From positions 1-13,375 of the forward strand of contig DAOVBK010000013.1 of the NCBI GenBank assembly GCA_030670605.1: a stretch of DNA of 13,375 nt. Reading direction: 5' to 3'. Shown here piece by piece: positions 1 through 6,635 of this stretch (the stretch's first letter is position 1; each line of letters opens with the position of its first letter). Position numbers and translations under genes: made by a program. Under the pieces are notes generated by a model, which ran no database searches, was not told the origin of the DNA, and worked only from the letters and a program-made list of their open reading frames with translations. This DNA comes from Candidatus Stahliibacteriota bacterium (GTDB taxonomy: Bacteria; Hydrothermota; Tepidihabitantia; SM23-42).

Positions 1-725
1 CCGGAAAAGTAATCGCGTTGTTTCAAGACAGCGCTGTTTGGCATTACATCAAAATCCGGGCACAGGACATGGGTTGCGCAATACGTACAGGTAAACGGAC
101 AGCCGCGGGAGGTAAGGATGACGCCATAGTGAAGCTGACGATAGACTGAGAAATCCGGTACGCAGAATTTTTTTTCTATGATATCATTATCTATGAGATT
201 CAACTCCTTCAGTATGCTCGGCAGTTTCTTTTCGACGGATCCTGTAACGACCATATCCGCTCCAGCATATGTGCGGGCATGTTTTTCGCAAAGTGTCGCA
301 TAGATGCCGCCGAGTATAATAGGTGTACGGGGGAAACGGTCTTTGAGGATTCGTATCGCTTCGAAAACACCCGGGTACCAGTAGGTCATAGCTGAGGTTA
401 CAAGAATGATGTCGGGAGGATCGACGTTTCCGAGCGCGTGTACGAATGCATTCTTTGGAATCCCATACCGCTTGTAATGTCGGGGAACAGTGCGGAATAT
501 CGGGGGTCGATCAACGATTTCATAGTAGTATTTCCCTCGACCAAAGACATCAGTTTTCGTTGCCGTTGTGAAGAATGGACTCCGTCGGTCCATACAATCA
601 ATAAAATCAACTGAGAAACCGTATTCGTTAAGCATGCGTGCAATAATGATGAGGCCAAGTGGTTTGTTCCAGAAATCAAATGCCTTGAAGTCGTAAATCC
701 ATGGATTGACGAGTAGTGCCCGCAT
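1..725 (-). CDS. B12-binding-type radical SAM protein, N-terminal part (cut by window edge)
   Basis: The reading frame starts at an ATG on the minus strand and runs off the left edge after 241 codons, so only the N-terminal part is seen. Residues 1-45 (MRALLVNPWIYDF, then PLGLIIIARMLNEYG) and 104-165 (PDIILVTSAMTYWYPG, then PIILGGIYATL) have the alternating strand/helix look of the cobalamin-binding-like domain that precedes many radical SAM domains. Residues 209-216 form the cluster motif C209-x3-C213-x2-C216 within SRGCPFTCTYC, which in this superfamily binds a 4Fe-4S cluster and S-adenosylmethionine. The B12-domain His of the classic DxHxxG motif is not evident, so cobalamin use is uncertain. 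A weak ribosome site (AAGG, four bases before the ATG) supports the start. The gene lies 98 bases downstream of the SHMT-like gene on the same strand and may share its transcript. The substrate cannot be told from this part. Confidence 0.9.
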   Translation of the reverse strand, partial: MRALLVNPWIYDFKAFDFWNKPLGLIIIARMLNEYGFSVDFIDCMDRRSPFFTTATKTDVFGRGKYYYEIVDRPPIFRTVPRHYKRYGIPKNAFVHALGNVDPPDIILVTSAMTYWYPGVFEAIRILKDRFPRTPIILGGIYATLCEKHARTYAGADMVVTGSVEKKLPSILKELNLIDNDIIEKKFCVPDFSVYRQLHYGVILTSRGCPFTCTYCATHVLCPDFDVMPNSAVLKQRDYFS

Positions 726-823
726 GTTACCTTATTGTTGTTGATAGAACGCTGTACGCAAGGATCATTGATGTTTGCATCATGAACGACGTCCGCCTGC
801 GCAGCGCTATTATTCTTTAGTGC

Positions 824-2251
824 CTATGTGATATTCTTGGAAAATGATTTCAGTAATTCTTCGTGAGGAAAAATGCTTGCGAATATTCGGAAAACAAGTG
901 GCGCTGTTTCTTCAAGACTGAGACAGTATTGCATTTGCAAGAATTGCTCTCTCAATCTTCGTACGTGCTCTTTGACCGACGCATTTTTCACAATGACATC
1001 AGCAGCGTATTCGGCAAGAATCTCAAAATCTTTTTCTTTCATGCCGAATCTCGTCATTTCTTGAACACCCATACGGATACCGCTCGCCTCGAGAAAGCTT
1101 TCGTCATCTGGCAATGCCTGGTAATTCGTGATGATATTGTTCTCTTCAAGTCTCTGCGCTATATCGTTGCCTGTACCATGGGTGCTTACCCTGATGACGA
1201 CCTGATGTGTTTCTGTGAATCCTTCTGTTGCATCACCTTCGACATCGATGCCACGTTCGTTGAGCGCCTTGGCATATGCGCGCGCGTTTTTTCTCACCTG
1301 CACCTGGTACTCTTTCTTGAACGCATTCATCTCATAGGTTGCCATGAGGAGTGCGAGCAGTGTTCCAAGGTGGTGATTACTGGTTGACCCCGGGAATGCT
1401 CGGCCCTTTATATCAATCCATAGCTTGGCTAATGTACTTTCCTTGGTGATCGTAGAGGCTATGACGCCTCGTTGCGGACCAAAAAAGGTCTTATGCGTAC
1501 TGCCCGTCACTATGTCAGCACCGTCGTTGAACGGTTCCTGCAAGACACCGTAGAGCCCAAGCACGTGCGCCATGTCATACATGATGACTGGTCGCGGGTC
1601 CCAATCTTTTACGATAGTATGCACGAATTGAACAGGCTCTTTGTGGAGGAACATGCTTTTGCCAAAGACAATAAGTTCTGGTTTTTCCGTTTCCAGTAGT
1701 TTTACGAGCGCATTCGTATCTGTTTTGTAGAGACAGTCTTTTCGTACTGGGAAGTTGACGACTTTTTCCTTTCCCGTTTGAGGATCCTCTTCTACGTAAT
1801 TGAAGAGTGCCCCCATCGGCTGCGAACTCAAGTGGCCACCTTTTGTGAGTTCATTATTCATGACGCACGTAAGTCGACGGAACGGTTCGCCTTGTTTGCG
1901 ACTGCGGTTGACAAATCTCACCATTGCCTTGAAGACAACCTCGTTCGCCATCTGTCCACTTATCGGTCGCAGTTCTATTCGTGGACAGTCAAAATAGGCA
2001 GCAAGTTCCTGTCTGAGTTCCTTTTCTACGTCCCGAATGAATTCAATACCCTGATAGAAATATATTTCTTTTCCCTTCATGGTTCGATGTTCTGCATACC
2101 GGCCAGAGGGATCAGATATCTCACACAATTTCACTAATGGGCTCGGTGTTGTCTCAGATGGTATGAGGTTAATGCATTCTCTCTGACGCCAACTGTTATT
2201 TTTTTCTATTTGGTCGATGAGATTCTTGATTTTCTCGGATAATGTGGACAA
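824..2251 (-). CDS. Divergent serine hydroxymethyltransferase-family PLP enzyme
   Basis: Fold-type I PLP enzyme of the glycine/serine hydroxymethyltransferase family, which interconverts serine and glycine with tetrahydrofolate. Numbered from the TTG at 2251 (475 aa), the family's catalytic residues can be placed: S32 (LIPSET), Y52 and E54 (RYAEH), Y66, H140 (GGHL), D226 and H229 (YDMAH), PLP lysine K254 (GSTHKTFFGP) and R393 (SGIRMG). The loop that usually reads EGYPGKRYYGG is replaced by residues 54-68, with only the Tyr kept. The usual FPGGQGGP loop reads FPGSTSNHH, and the protein is roughly 55 residues longer than E. coli GlyA. These changes leave open a different substrate or a non-folate reaction. 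No ATG precedes residue 100. I chose TTG 2251 over TTG 2263 because GGAGG sits five bases before it and the predicted promoter would leave TTG 2263 almost without a leader. Confidence 0.85.
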   Translation of the reverse strand: MSTLSEKIKNLIDQIEKNNSWRQRECINLIPSETTPSPLVKLCEISDPSGRYAEHRTMKGKEIYFYQGIEFIRDVEKELRQELAAYFDCPRIELRPISGQMANEVVFKAMVRFVNRSRKQGEPFRRLTCVMNNELTKGGHLSSQPMGALFNYVEEDPQTGKEKVVNFPVRKDCLYKTDTNALVKLLETEKPELIVFGKSMFLHKEPVQFVHTIVKDWDPRPVIMYDMAHVLGLYGVLQEPFNDGADIVTGSTHKTFFGPQRGVIASTITKESTLAKLWIDIKGRAFPGSTSNHHLGTLLALLMATYEMNAFKKEYQVQVRKNARAYAKALNERGIDVEGDATEGFTETHQVVIRVSTHGTGNDIAQRLEENNIITNYQALPDDESFLEASGIRMGVQEMTRFGMKEKDFEILAEYAADVIVKNASVKEHVRRLREQFLQMQYCLSLEETAPLVFRIFASIFPHEELLKSFSKNIT

Positions 2252-2256
2252 TTCAA

Positions 2257-2261
2257 CCTCC
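2257..2261 (-). promoter_or_regulatory. Ribosome binding site deciding the TTG start of the SHMT-like gene
   Basis: A perfect GGAGG on the minus strand, five bases before the TTG at 2251. The alternative TTG at 2263 overlaps this site and has no purine-rich element before it, so the later TTG is the better start. Confidence 0.7.
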
Positions 2262-2273
2262 AATCTATGTCTA

Positions 2274-2302
2274 ATACTACTTTAAAAAAGTAATAGTGTC
2301 AA
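2274..2302 (-). promoter_or_regulatory. Predicted sigma-70-type promoter of the SHMT-like gene
   Basis: On the minus strand, TTGACA (2302-2297, a perfect -35 match) is followed after 17 bases by TAGTAT (2279-2274, four of six -10 positions). Transcription would begin near 2266, giving a leader of about 15 bases before the TTG at 2251 that contains the GGAGG. The agreement of promoter, ribosome site and start makes this more than a chance match, though it is unproven. Confidence 0.6.
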
Positions 2303-2310
2303 GAGCGCTG

Positions 2311-2376
2311 CATGGTTGGATAGCTGGATGGTTGTATTGTTAACAATCTAACCATCTAACAATGTAACTATCCAAC
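2311..2376. repeat. Inverted array of 8-bp units between two divergent promoters
   Basis: The left half reads as four 8-base units (CATGGTTG, GATAGCTG, GATGGTTG, TATTGTTA; consensus GATNGTTG). The right half reads as the mirrored unit TAACNATC four times (TAACAATC, TAACCATC, TAACAATG, TAACTATC), the two halves sharing the central TTAA. The core ATTGTTAACAAT (2336-2347) is a perfect palindrome, flanked by GATGGTT/AACCATC (2327-2333 and 2350-2356). An outer pair GTTGGATAG/CTATCCAAC (2315-2323 and 2368-2376) is also perfect. It begins 8 bases behind the -35 of the SHMT-like promoter and ends 9 bases before the -35 of the purA promoter. It could be a shared operator with repeated half-sites, a small dispersed repeat, or an RNA/DNA hairpin. 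No T-run follows, so it is not an intrinsic terminator. Confidence 0.75.
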
Positions 2377-2385
2377 TAAACCGTA

Positions 2386-2413
2386 TTGACTTTTGACGTT
2401 CAGTATGTAGAAT
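2386..2413 (+). promoter_or_regulatory. Predicted promoter of purA
   Basis: TTGACT (2386-2391, five of six -35 positions) and TAGAAT (2408-2413, five of six -10 positions) are 16 bases apart. The start of transcription would be near 2420, 14 bases before the ATG. That short leader matches the one predicted for the divergent gene, but it puts the only GGAG (2419-2422) at the very 5' end of the message. Confidence 0.5.
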
Positions 2414-2433
2414 TGAGTGGAGTGAGCTAGATT

Positions 2434-3681
2434 ATGAAACTTGCAATTGGTGGATTACAGTGGGGAGACGAAGGTAAAGGTAAGGTTATTGACTACTTGG
2501 CACGCGATTTCGATGTGGATGCCCGTTTTCAGGGTGGTACGAATGCTGGTCACACAGTACACTACAAAAATCAGAAGGTCATCTTTCATCTCATACCGAG
2601 TGGTCTTCTTAATGAGAACTGCGTTGGTGTCATAGGCGCGGGTTGCGTTTTCGATCCGGCAGTGTTCTTCAACGAATTGGCAGCGCTGAAGAAGTATGCA
2701 TCAGATGTAGATAATCGTATCAAGATATCACGGTTTTGTCATCTCATTATGCCCTACCACATTCTCATCGACAAGATTCGGGAGGAAACAAAACAGGGAC
2801 TTGGTACAACCAGGAAGGGTATCGGTCCTGCGTATGAAGATAAGTATGCACGGGTTGGCATTCGGCTCGGCGACTTGTTTACACCTGAGCTTTTTAAGGG
2901 AAAACTGAGAACCAATCTTTCCCGAAAAAATCTCATGCTCATGGAAATCTATCATGCAGAGCCGTTGTCTGACAGCGAAATCTATGAACAATACCTTGCG
3001 TATGCTGAACGCCTTCGTCCGATGGTCGTCGATGATTCGCGCGTCCTCGCAGAGGCGGTGAAAAACAACAAGAATATCCTGTTCGAAGGGGCGCAGGGTA
3101 CAATGCTGGATATCGATTTTGGGACGTACCCGTATGTCACGTCGTCTCACACACTATGTGGGAGTGCAAGCATCGGTCTCGGCGTCGCGCCGCGATATAT
3201 TGATAGTGTGCTCGGTATTACAAAAGCGTACACGACGAGGGTTGGTTTTGGTCCATTCCCGACAGAAAGTGAAACTGGTCTTGGCGAACAACTGCGCAAC
3301 GACGGTCAGGAATATGGTTCTACGACAGGTAGGCCCAGAAGGTGCGGACCATTTGATGCATCAGTGGTGAAATATTCAGCACGACTGAATGGCGTTACAG
3401 AGATATGTCTTACGAAATTTGATGTACTGAAGAATCTTGAAAAAATCAAAATCGCAGTGGGTTACACAAACGCGAAAGATTTTGACCCGTTCATTGCCGA
3501 CCAACTCGAGCCAGTCTATGAGGAGATTAAAGGTTTCAAGACCGACATCTCGAAGATTAGGACGTTTGATGAGCTTCCGTCAGAGGCGCGAGAATATGTT
3601 TCGCTTGTCGAGCACTATACCGGGCTGACAGTGAAATATATCTCAGTTGGTCCTGAACGCGATGCAATGATTATCAGATAG
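2434..3681 (+). CDS. purA: Adenylosuccinate synthetase
   Basis: Cytoplasmic enzyme that joins IMP and aspartate using GTP, the first committed step from IMP to AMP. The 415 residues carry the whole family pattern: the GTP loop GDEGKGK at 11-17 with catalytic D12, GGTNAGHT at 34-41 with catalytic H40, the IMP-binding GTTRKGIGPAYEDK at 124-137, FEGAQGTMLDIDFGTYPYVTSS at 217-238, YTTRVGFGPFPTE at 266-278, the Arg-rich STTGRPRRCG at 296-305, the guanine-binding TKFD at 327-330, and SVGPERD near the C-terminus. The length is slightly below the usual bacterial figure of about 430. CGPFD replaces the more common CGWFD. The ATG gives an N-terminus matching the family exactly. It is divergent from the SHMT-like gene and 136 bases before alr, with its own predicted promoter. 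Confidence 0.98.
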   Translation: MKLAIGGLQWGDEGKGKVIDYLARDFDVDARFQGGTNAGHTVHYKNQKVIFHLIPSGLLNENCVGVIGAGCVFDPAVFFNELAALKKYASDVDNRIKISRFCHLIMPYHILIDKIREETKQGLGTTRKGIGPAYEDKYARVGIRLGDLFTPELFKGKLRTNLSRKNLMLMEIYHAEPLSDSEIYEQYLAYAERLRPMVVDDSRVLAEAVKNNKNILFEGAQGTMLDIDFGTYPYVTSSHTLCGSASIGLGVAPRYIDSVLGITKAYTTRVGFGPFPTESETGLGEQLRNDGQEYGSTTGRPRRCGPFDASVVKYSARLNGVTEICLTKFDVLKNLEKIKIAVGYTNAKDFDPFIADQLEPVYEEIKGFKTDISKIRTFDELPSEAREYVSLVEHYTGLTVKYISVGPERDAMIIR

Positions 3682-3782
3682 CTCAAACGCATAAGAAGGT
3701 ATGTACCGTAAAATTGAGTCGCATTCCATACTCTAAAGACCACAAAGTTTAACCATTCGTTTAACAAAATAGAAATTTCCTC

Positions 3783-3810
3783 TTGATTTTTTTATGAATG
3801 TGTATATATT
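3783..3810 (+). promoter_or_regulatory. Possible promoter overlapping the 5' end of the alr frame
   Basis: TTGATT (3783-3788) and TATATT (3805-3810) are separated by 16 bases. Transcription would begin around 3817, right at the ATG ATG pair at 3818-3823. If real, the upstream ATG at 3794 is not in the message and alr is read from a leaderless or nearly leaderless transcript. The region is AT-rich, so a chance match is possible. Confidence 0.35.
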
Positions 3811-3817
3811 TTTGTTA

Positions 3818-4993
3818 ATGATGCTCACTGAAGGAAGAGTTTGGGCAGAGATATATCTTGATCGACTTATCAACAATTACAAAGCAATCCGGAAGCGAGC
3901 AAACAAAGCAACGATAATGGCTGCGATCAAAGCTGATGCCTATGGTCATGGTGCAGTTGAGGTCGCCCGTATGCTTGAAGCTGAAGGCACGAGTATGTTT
4001 GGCGTTGCGAGTGTCGAAGAGGGTGTTGAACTACGACAGGCAGGTGTTGGTTCTAAAATCCTCGTTTTGAGTCCGGTTTTATACTCCCAGATTGCAACAA
4101 TCATTGAGTATGATCTTATTCCAACCATCTCAGAGATGAGATTTTTCAATATCTTGGCAAAAAAAGTCAAGGCATTGAGAAAGCCCATGCTCGTTCACGT
4201 TGAGATCGATAGCGGGATGACGCGAACGGGAATTCCATATGACAAAGCAGTTGATGCAATTACCAAGATAGAGCGGTCTTCCTCGATTAAAATTGAAGGT
4301 CTCTTTTCACATTTTCCTTTGGCCGATGGAGATGGTGCGTTCACAAAGAAGCAGATCAGAGAATTTCAGCAGCTGATGAGAAAGCTGCGTGAGCACAGAA
4401 TCAGTCCGCCCTATCTTCATCTCGCCAATTCGAGCGGAATCTTCAAACACAAAGATTCACATTTCAATCTTGTCCGACCCGGAATATCACTCTATGGGCT
4501 CACCGCATCACCACAGATTCGTTACTCAAGAACCCTGTCGCCTGTTATGGCCCTGAAGTCGAGAGTGGTAAACGTACGGAACGTTGGGAAGGATACGCCG
4601 GTGAGCTACGGACATACCTACAGAACGAAGAAGCGAAGTACTATTGCGACAGTCAGCATTGGGTATGGTGATGGTTATCCTCGTGCACTTTCAAACAAAG
4701 GCGCAGTTCTCATCAAAGGAAAACGTGCGCCAATCATCGGAACTGTTTGTATGGATCTTATGATGGTTGATGTAACCGGCATACGGGGTGTTGTTGTTGG
4801 CGACATCGTTACCATCATAGGCAAAGATGGTAAGGCAGAAATTACGGCTGAGGAATGTGCTCAGCAATCCCATACTATTGTCTACGAGATCACATCAGGT
4901 ATTGGTCCACGTGTAGCACGTGTTTTCAAGTTTGATGATCGCGTGATCAGCGTGAGAAATTTATTAGGGAGATGGAGGTATGAAGGGCGTTGA
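3818..4993 (+). CDS. alr: Alanine racemase
   Basis: PLP enzyme that interconverts L- and D-alanine, feeding D-alanine to peptidoglycan. Numbered from the ATG at 3818 (391 aa): the barrel domain starts with VWAEIYLDRLINNY, the PLP lysine is K38 in AIKADAYGHG, then SHFPLAD (164-170), HLANSSG, RPGISLYGL, the C-terminal domain with catalytic Tyr Y283 in SIGYGDGYPR, and CMDLMMVDVT (312-313 is the Met-Asp pair, followed by Leu instead of the usual Gln). In the HxKxDTGMxRxG segment the Lys, carbamylated in Geobacillus Alr, is Glu (E129, HVEIDSGMTRTG), with the partner Arg kept. The frame could begin at ATG 3794, but that adds MNVYIFLL, has no ribosome site and overlaps a possible promoter. Family members begin a few residues before WAEI, so 3818 or 3821 fits better. 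It ends 63 bases before the LysM gene and may be cotranscribed with it. Confidence 0.95.
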   Translation: MMLTEGRVWAEIYLDRLINNYKAIRKRANKATIMAAIKADAYGHGAVEVARMLEAEGTSMFGVASVEEGVELRQAGVGSKILVLSPVLYSQIATIIEYDLIPTISEMRFFNILAKKVKALRKPMLVHVEIDSGMTRTGIPYDKAVDAITKIERSSSIKIEGLFSHFPLADGDGAFTKKQIREFQQLMRKLREHRISPPYLHLANSSGIFKHKDSHFNLVRPGISLYGLTASPQIRYSRTLSPVMALKSRVVNVRNVGKDTPVSYGHTYRTKKRSTIATVSIGYGDGYPRALSNKGAVLIKGKRAPIIGTVCMDLMMVDVTGIRGVVVGDIVTIIGKDGKAEITAEECAQQSHTIVYEITSGIGPRVARVFKFDDRVISVRNLLGRWRYEGR

Positions 4994-5056
4994 GATGTAC
5001 TATTGTGGTTGCGTACGGAGGAAGCAAGCCTTAGTTGATCAAAAAAGGAGGCATAC

Positions 5057-6067
5057 ATGAAAAAATTGCTCATCCTCGTGGCTTTTGTCTCAATGTTTGC
5101 ACAGGAGACAACACACGAAGTAAAAGAAGGTGATACGCTTTGGGATATTGCTGGTTACTACTACCAGAATCCATTTTTGTGGCCGTATGTCTGGCGGGCC
5201 AACTTGGCAAAAGTCGAAGACCCGCACTGGATTTATCCGGAACAGCAGTTCGTCATTCCCCCCTCTCCAGAACAGGGCATAGCAGCCATGCCACCAGAGG
5301 AAACTGGATATGCACCACCAGTTGTTGCACCGACGCCTCCTCCTGAAAAAGAGGCGACAGAGGTTATATCTGTTGTTACTCCAGAACCGAAGCTCTTTAG
5401 TGCGGAGATGGTACACCGTGCAGGACTTATCGTTGCAGACAAGATGTTGCCCTGGGCACAGATCGTCGGTACTGAACCACCTGATCAGAAGATGATCACA
5501 TCATACAAGACGATATACATTGACCGATCTGTAGATCTTGCCGAAGGTGACATGCTGACAATATATCGTTCAGGCAGGACACTGAAACATCCACGAACAG
5601 GCGACGTTCTGGGAGAAGAAGTTATCATACTCGGCGTAGCGCATGTCGAAGCAGTCGGTACTGATGGCTCACGGTGCAAGGTGACTGCTTCATATGACAT
5701 CATAAAAAAAGGTGATCATCTTATGCTGTATGAGTCAGTTGAGGCTGTAGACCTTATCGAGCTTGTGGAGACTGAACAGGATGTTGAAGGTTACGTCGTC
5801 GAGGTCAGGACAATACAACAAATGGCACCGCCGCATGCTATCGTGTACATTGACCAGGGTGAGATGAATGGTACTGCTGTCGGTGATGTGTACACAGTGT
5901 ATCAGGAGAAAAAGGTCAGCGGAAAAGAGATGCCTGATTTCGACATCGGCAGGATTCAAATTGTCAAGGTATTTGAAAAAGCATCGATTGGATTGCTATT
6001 GAGTGAACGAGAACCCGCTCCAATCAAACGTGGCGAAAAATGTCGCCTCGCGATGGAGGCTCGGTGA
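5057..6067 (+). CDS. Exported LysM-domain protein with two FlgT-C-like repeats
   Basis: 336 residues. The first 15 or so (MKKLLILVAFVSMFA) form a signal peptide with likely cleavage before Q16, so the protein acts outside the inner membrane. Residues 18-67 are one LysM domain (THEVKEGDTLWDIA, DPHWIYPEQQFVIP), a peptidoglycan-binding module. A Pro-rich linker covers about 78-98. Two similar segments follow, near 152-222 (IYIDRS, then GDMLTIYR and IIKKGDHLM) and 262-330 (VYIDQG, then GDVYTVYQ and PIKRGEKC). Their pattern resembles the C-terminal beta domain of the flagellar protein FlgT, but I cannot confirm homology. No lipobox or transmembrane helix is visible. AAGGAGG five bases before the ATG is a strong ribosome site. 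The stop overlaps the GTG start of the next gene by four bases. It is likely a cell-wall-associated or periplasmic anchor; the precise job is unknown. Confidence 0.9.
   Translation: MKKLLILVAFVSMFAQETTHEVKEGDTLWDIAGYYYQNPFLWPYVWRANLAKVEDPHWIYPEQQFVIPPSPEQGIAAMPPEETGYAPPVVAPTPPPEKEATEVISVVTPEPKLFSAEMVHRAGLIVADKMLPWAQIVGTEPPDQKMITSYKTIYIDRSVDLAEGDMLTIYRSGRTLKHPRTGDVLGEEVIILGVAHVEAVGTDGSRCKVTASYDIIKKGDHLMLYESVEAVDLIELVETEQDVEGYVVEVRTIQQMAPPHAIVYIDQGEMNGTAVGDVYTVYQEKKVSGKEMPDFDIGRIQIVKVFEKASIGLLLSEREPAPIKRGEKCRLAMEAR
6055..6059 (+). promoter_or_regulatory. Ribosome binding site deciding the GTG start of the CNB gene
   Basis: GGAGG ends four bases before GTG 6064, inside the last codons of the LysM gene. 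The GTG forms a GTGA overlap with the LysM stop. The in-frame ATG at 6040 lacks a comparable site, so GTG is preferred. Confidence 0.7.
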
Positions 6068-6528
6068 AACAATCCGATGCACTGAGCCAAGTATACCTCT
6101 TCCGTGAATTGACACCAGGTGAGATGGACACGCTCATCTCCATTGCCCAGGAAAAAATGGTCAAGAAGGATGAGATGATCTTCAAGGAAGGTGATATTGG
6201 CGATGCCTTCTATCTCATCGTTTCAGGCAGTGTTCGTATTTCGACAATCGTACCGGGAGTCGGCGAAGAGGCGCTGGCAGTACTGAAAGAGGGTGAATAT
6301 TTTGGCGAGATGGCGCTCATCGATGATGCACCACGTTCGGCTTCTGCTATTGCCAACGAGGACGTGATTCTCTTGCTGATTGAAAAGAAACAATTCCGCA
6401 AACTGCTTGCCCAAGAAACAGGCATGGCATACAAGCTGCTGTGGGTTTTCACCAAGACACTGTCAGCCCGGTTGCGGAAAACAGATGAACAACTCAAGGG
6501 TATTTTTTCTATTGCGAAAACGTTCTAA
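6064..6528 (+). CDS. Stand-alone cyclic-nucleotide-binding (Crp-like sensor) domain protein
   Basis: 154 residues from the GTG. Residues 11-120 form one cyclic-nucleotide-binding beta roll: YLFRELTPGEMDTLISIA, the KEGDIGDAFYLIVSGSVRI turn, and the phosphate-binding cassette FGEMALIDDAPRSASAIA at 80-97. The Glu (E82) and Arg (R91) that contact the ribose and cyclic phosphate in known cAMP/cGMP receptors are kept, so ligand binding is plausible. After the roll comes one helix (about 121-147, AYKLLWVFTKTLSARLRK), the position of the dimer helix in Crp. There is no helix-turn-helix, so it is not a transcription factor by itself and more likely signals through a partner protein. It is translationally coupled to the LysM gene (GTGA) and lies 107 bases before the giant repeat gene. 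The nucleotide ligand cannot be read from sequence. Confidence 0.92.
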   Translation: MKQSDALSQVYLFRELTPGEMDTLISIAQEKMVKKDEMIFKEGDIGDAFYLIVSGSVRISTIVPGVGEEALAVLKEGEYFGEMALIDDAPRSASAIANEDVILLLIEKKQFRKLLAQETGMAYKLLWVFTKTLSARLRKTDEQLKGIFSIAKTF

Positions 6529-6635
6529 CATACCGGCTTAGTGCACCAGGCTGAGCATTTCAGAAATAGCTACATTATGCAGAAAACAAAGTGTTGTCCA
6601 GTGGTGACAGAGACATCCAGCAGGTAACGTAGAAA

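Noticed and set aside
727..783. An 18-codon minus-strand frame ending one base before the radical SAM start
   Set aside because: No ribosome site and no recognisable sequence; such short frames arise by chance.
863..1387. A 174-codon open frame on the plus strand opposite the SHMT-like gene
   Set aside because: It is antisense to a gene with clear PLP-enzyme motifs, has no recognisable domain and an odd Cys/Phe-rich composition, so it is a shadow frame.
2311..2376. Intrinsic terminator reading of the inverted array
   Set aside because: It lies between the starts of two divergent genes and has no T-run on either strand.
6064..6528. Crp/FNR-type transcription factor
   Set aside because: The sequence ends after the dimer-helix position and has no helix-turn-helix.
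6536..6556. Hairpin GCTTAG/CTGAGC after the CNB gene as a terminator
   Set aside because: Six pairs with a wobble, a nine-base loop and no T-run; too weak to separate the CNB and TPR transcripts.
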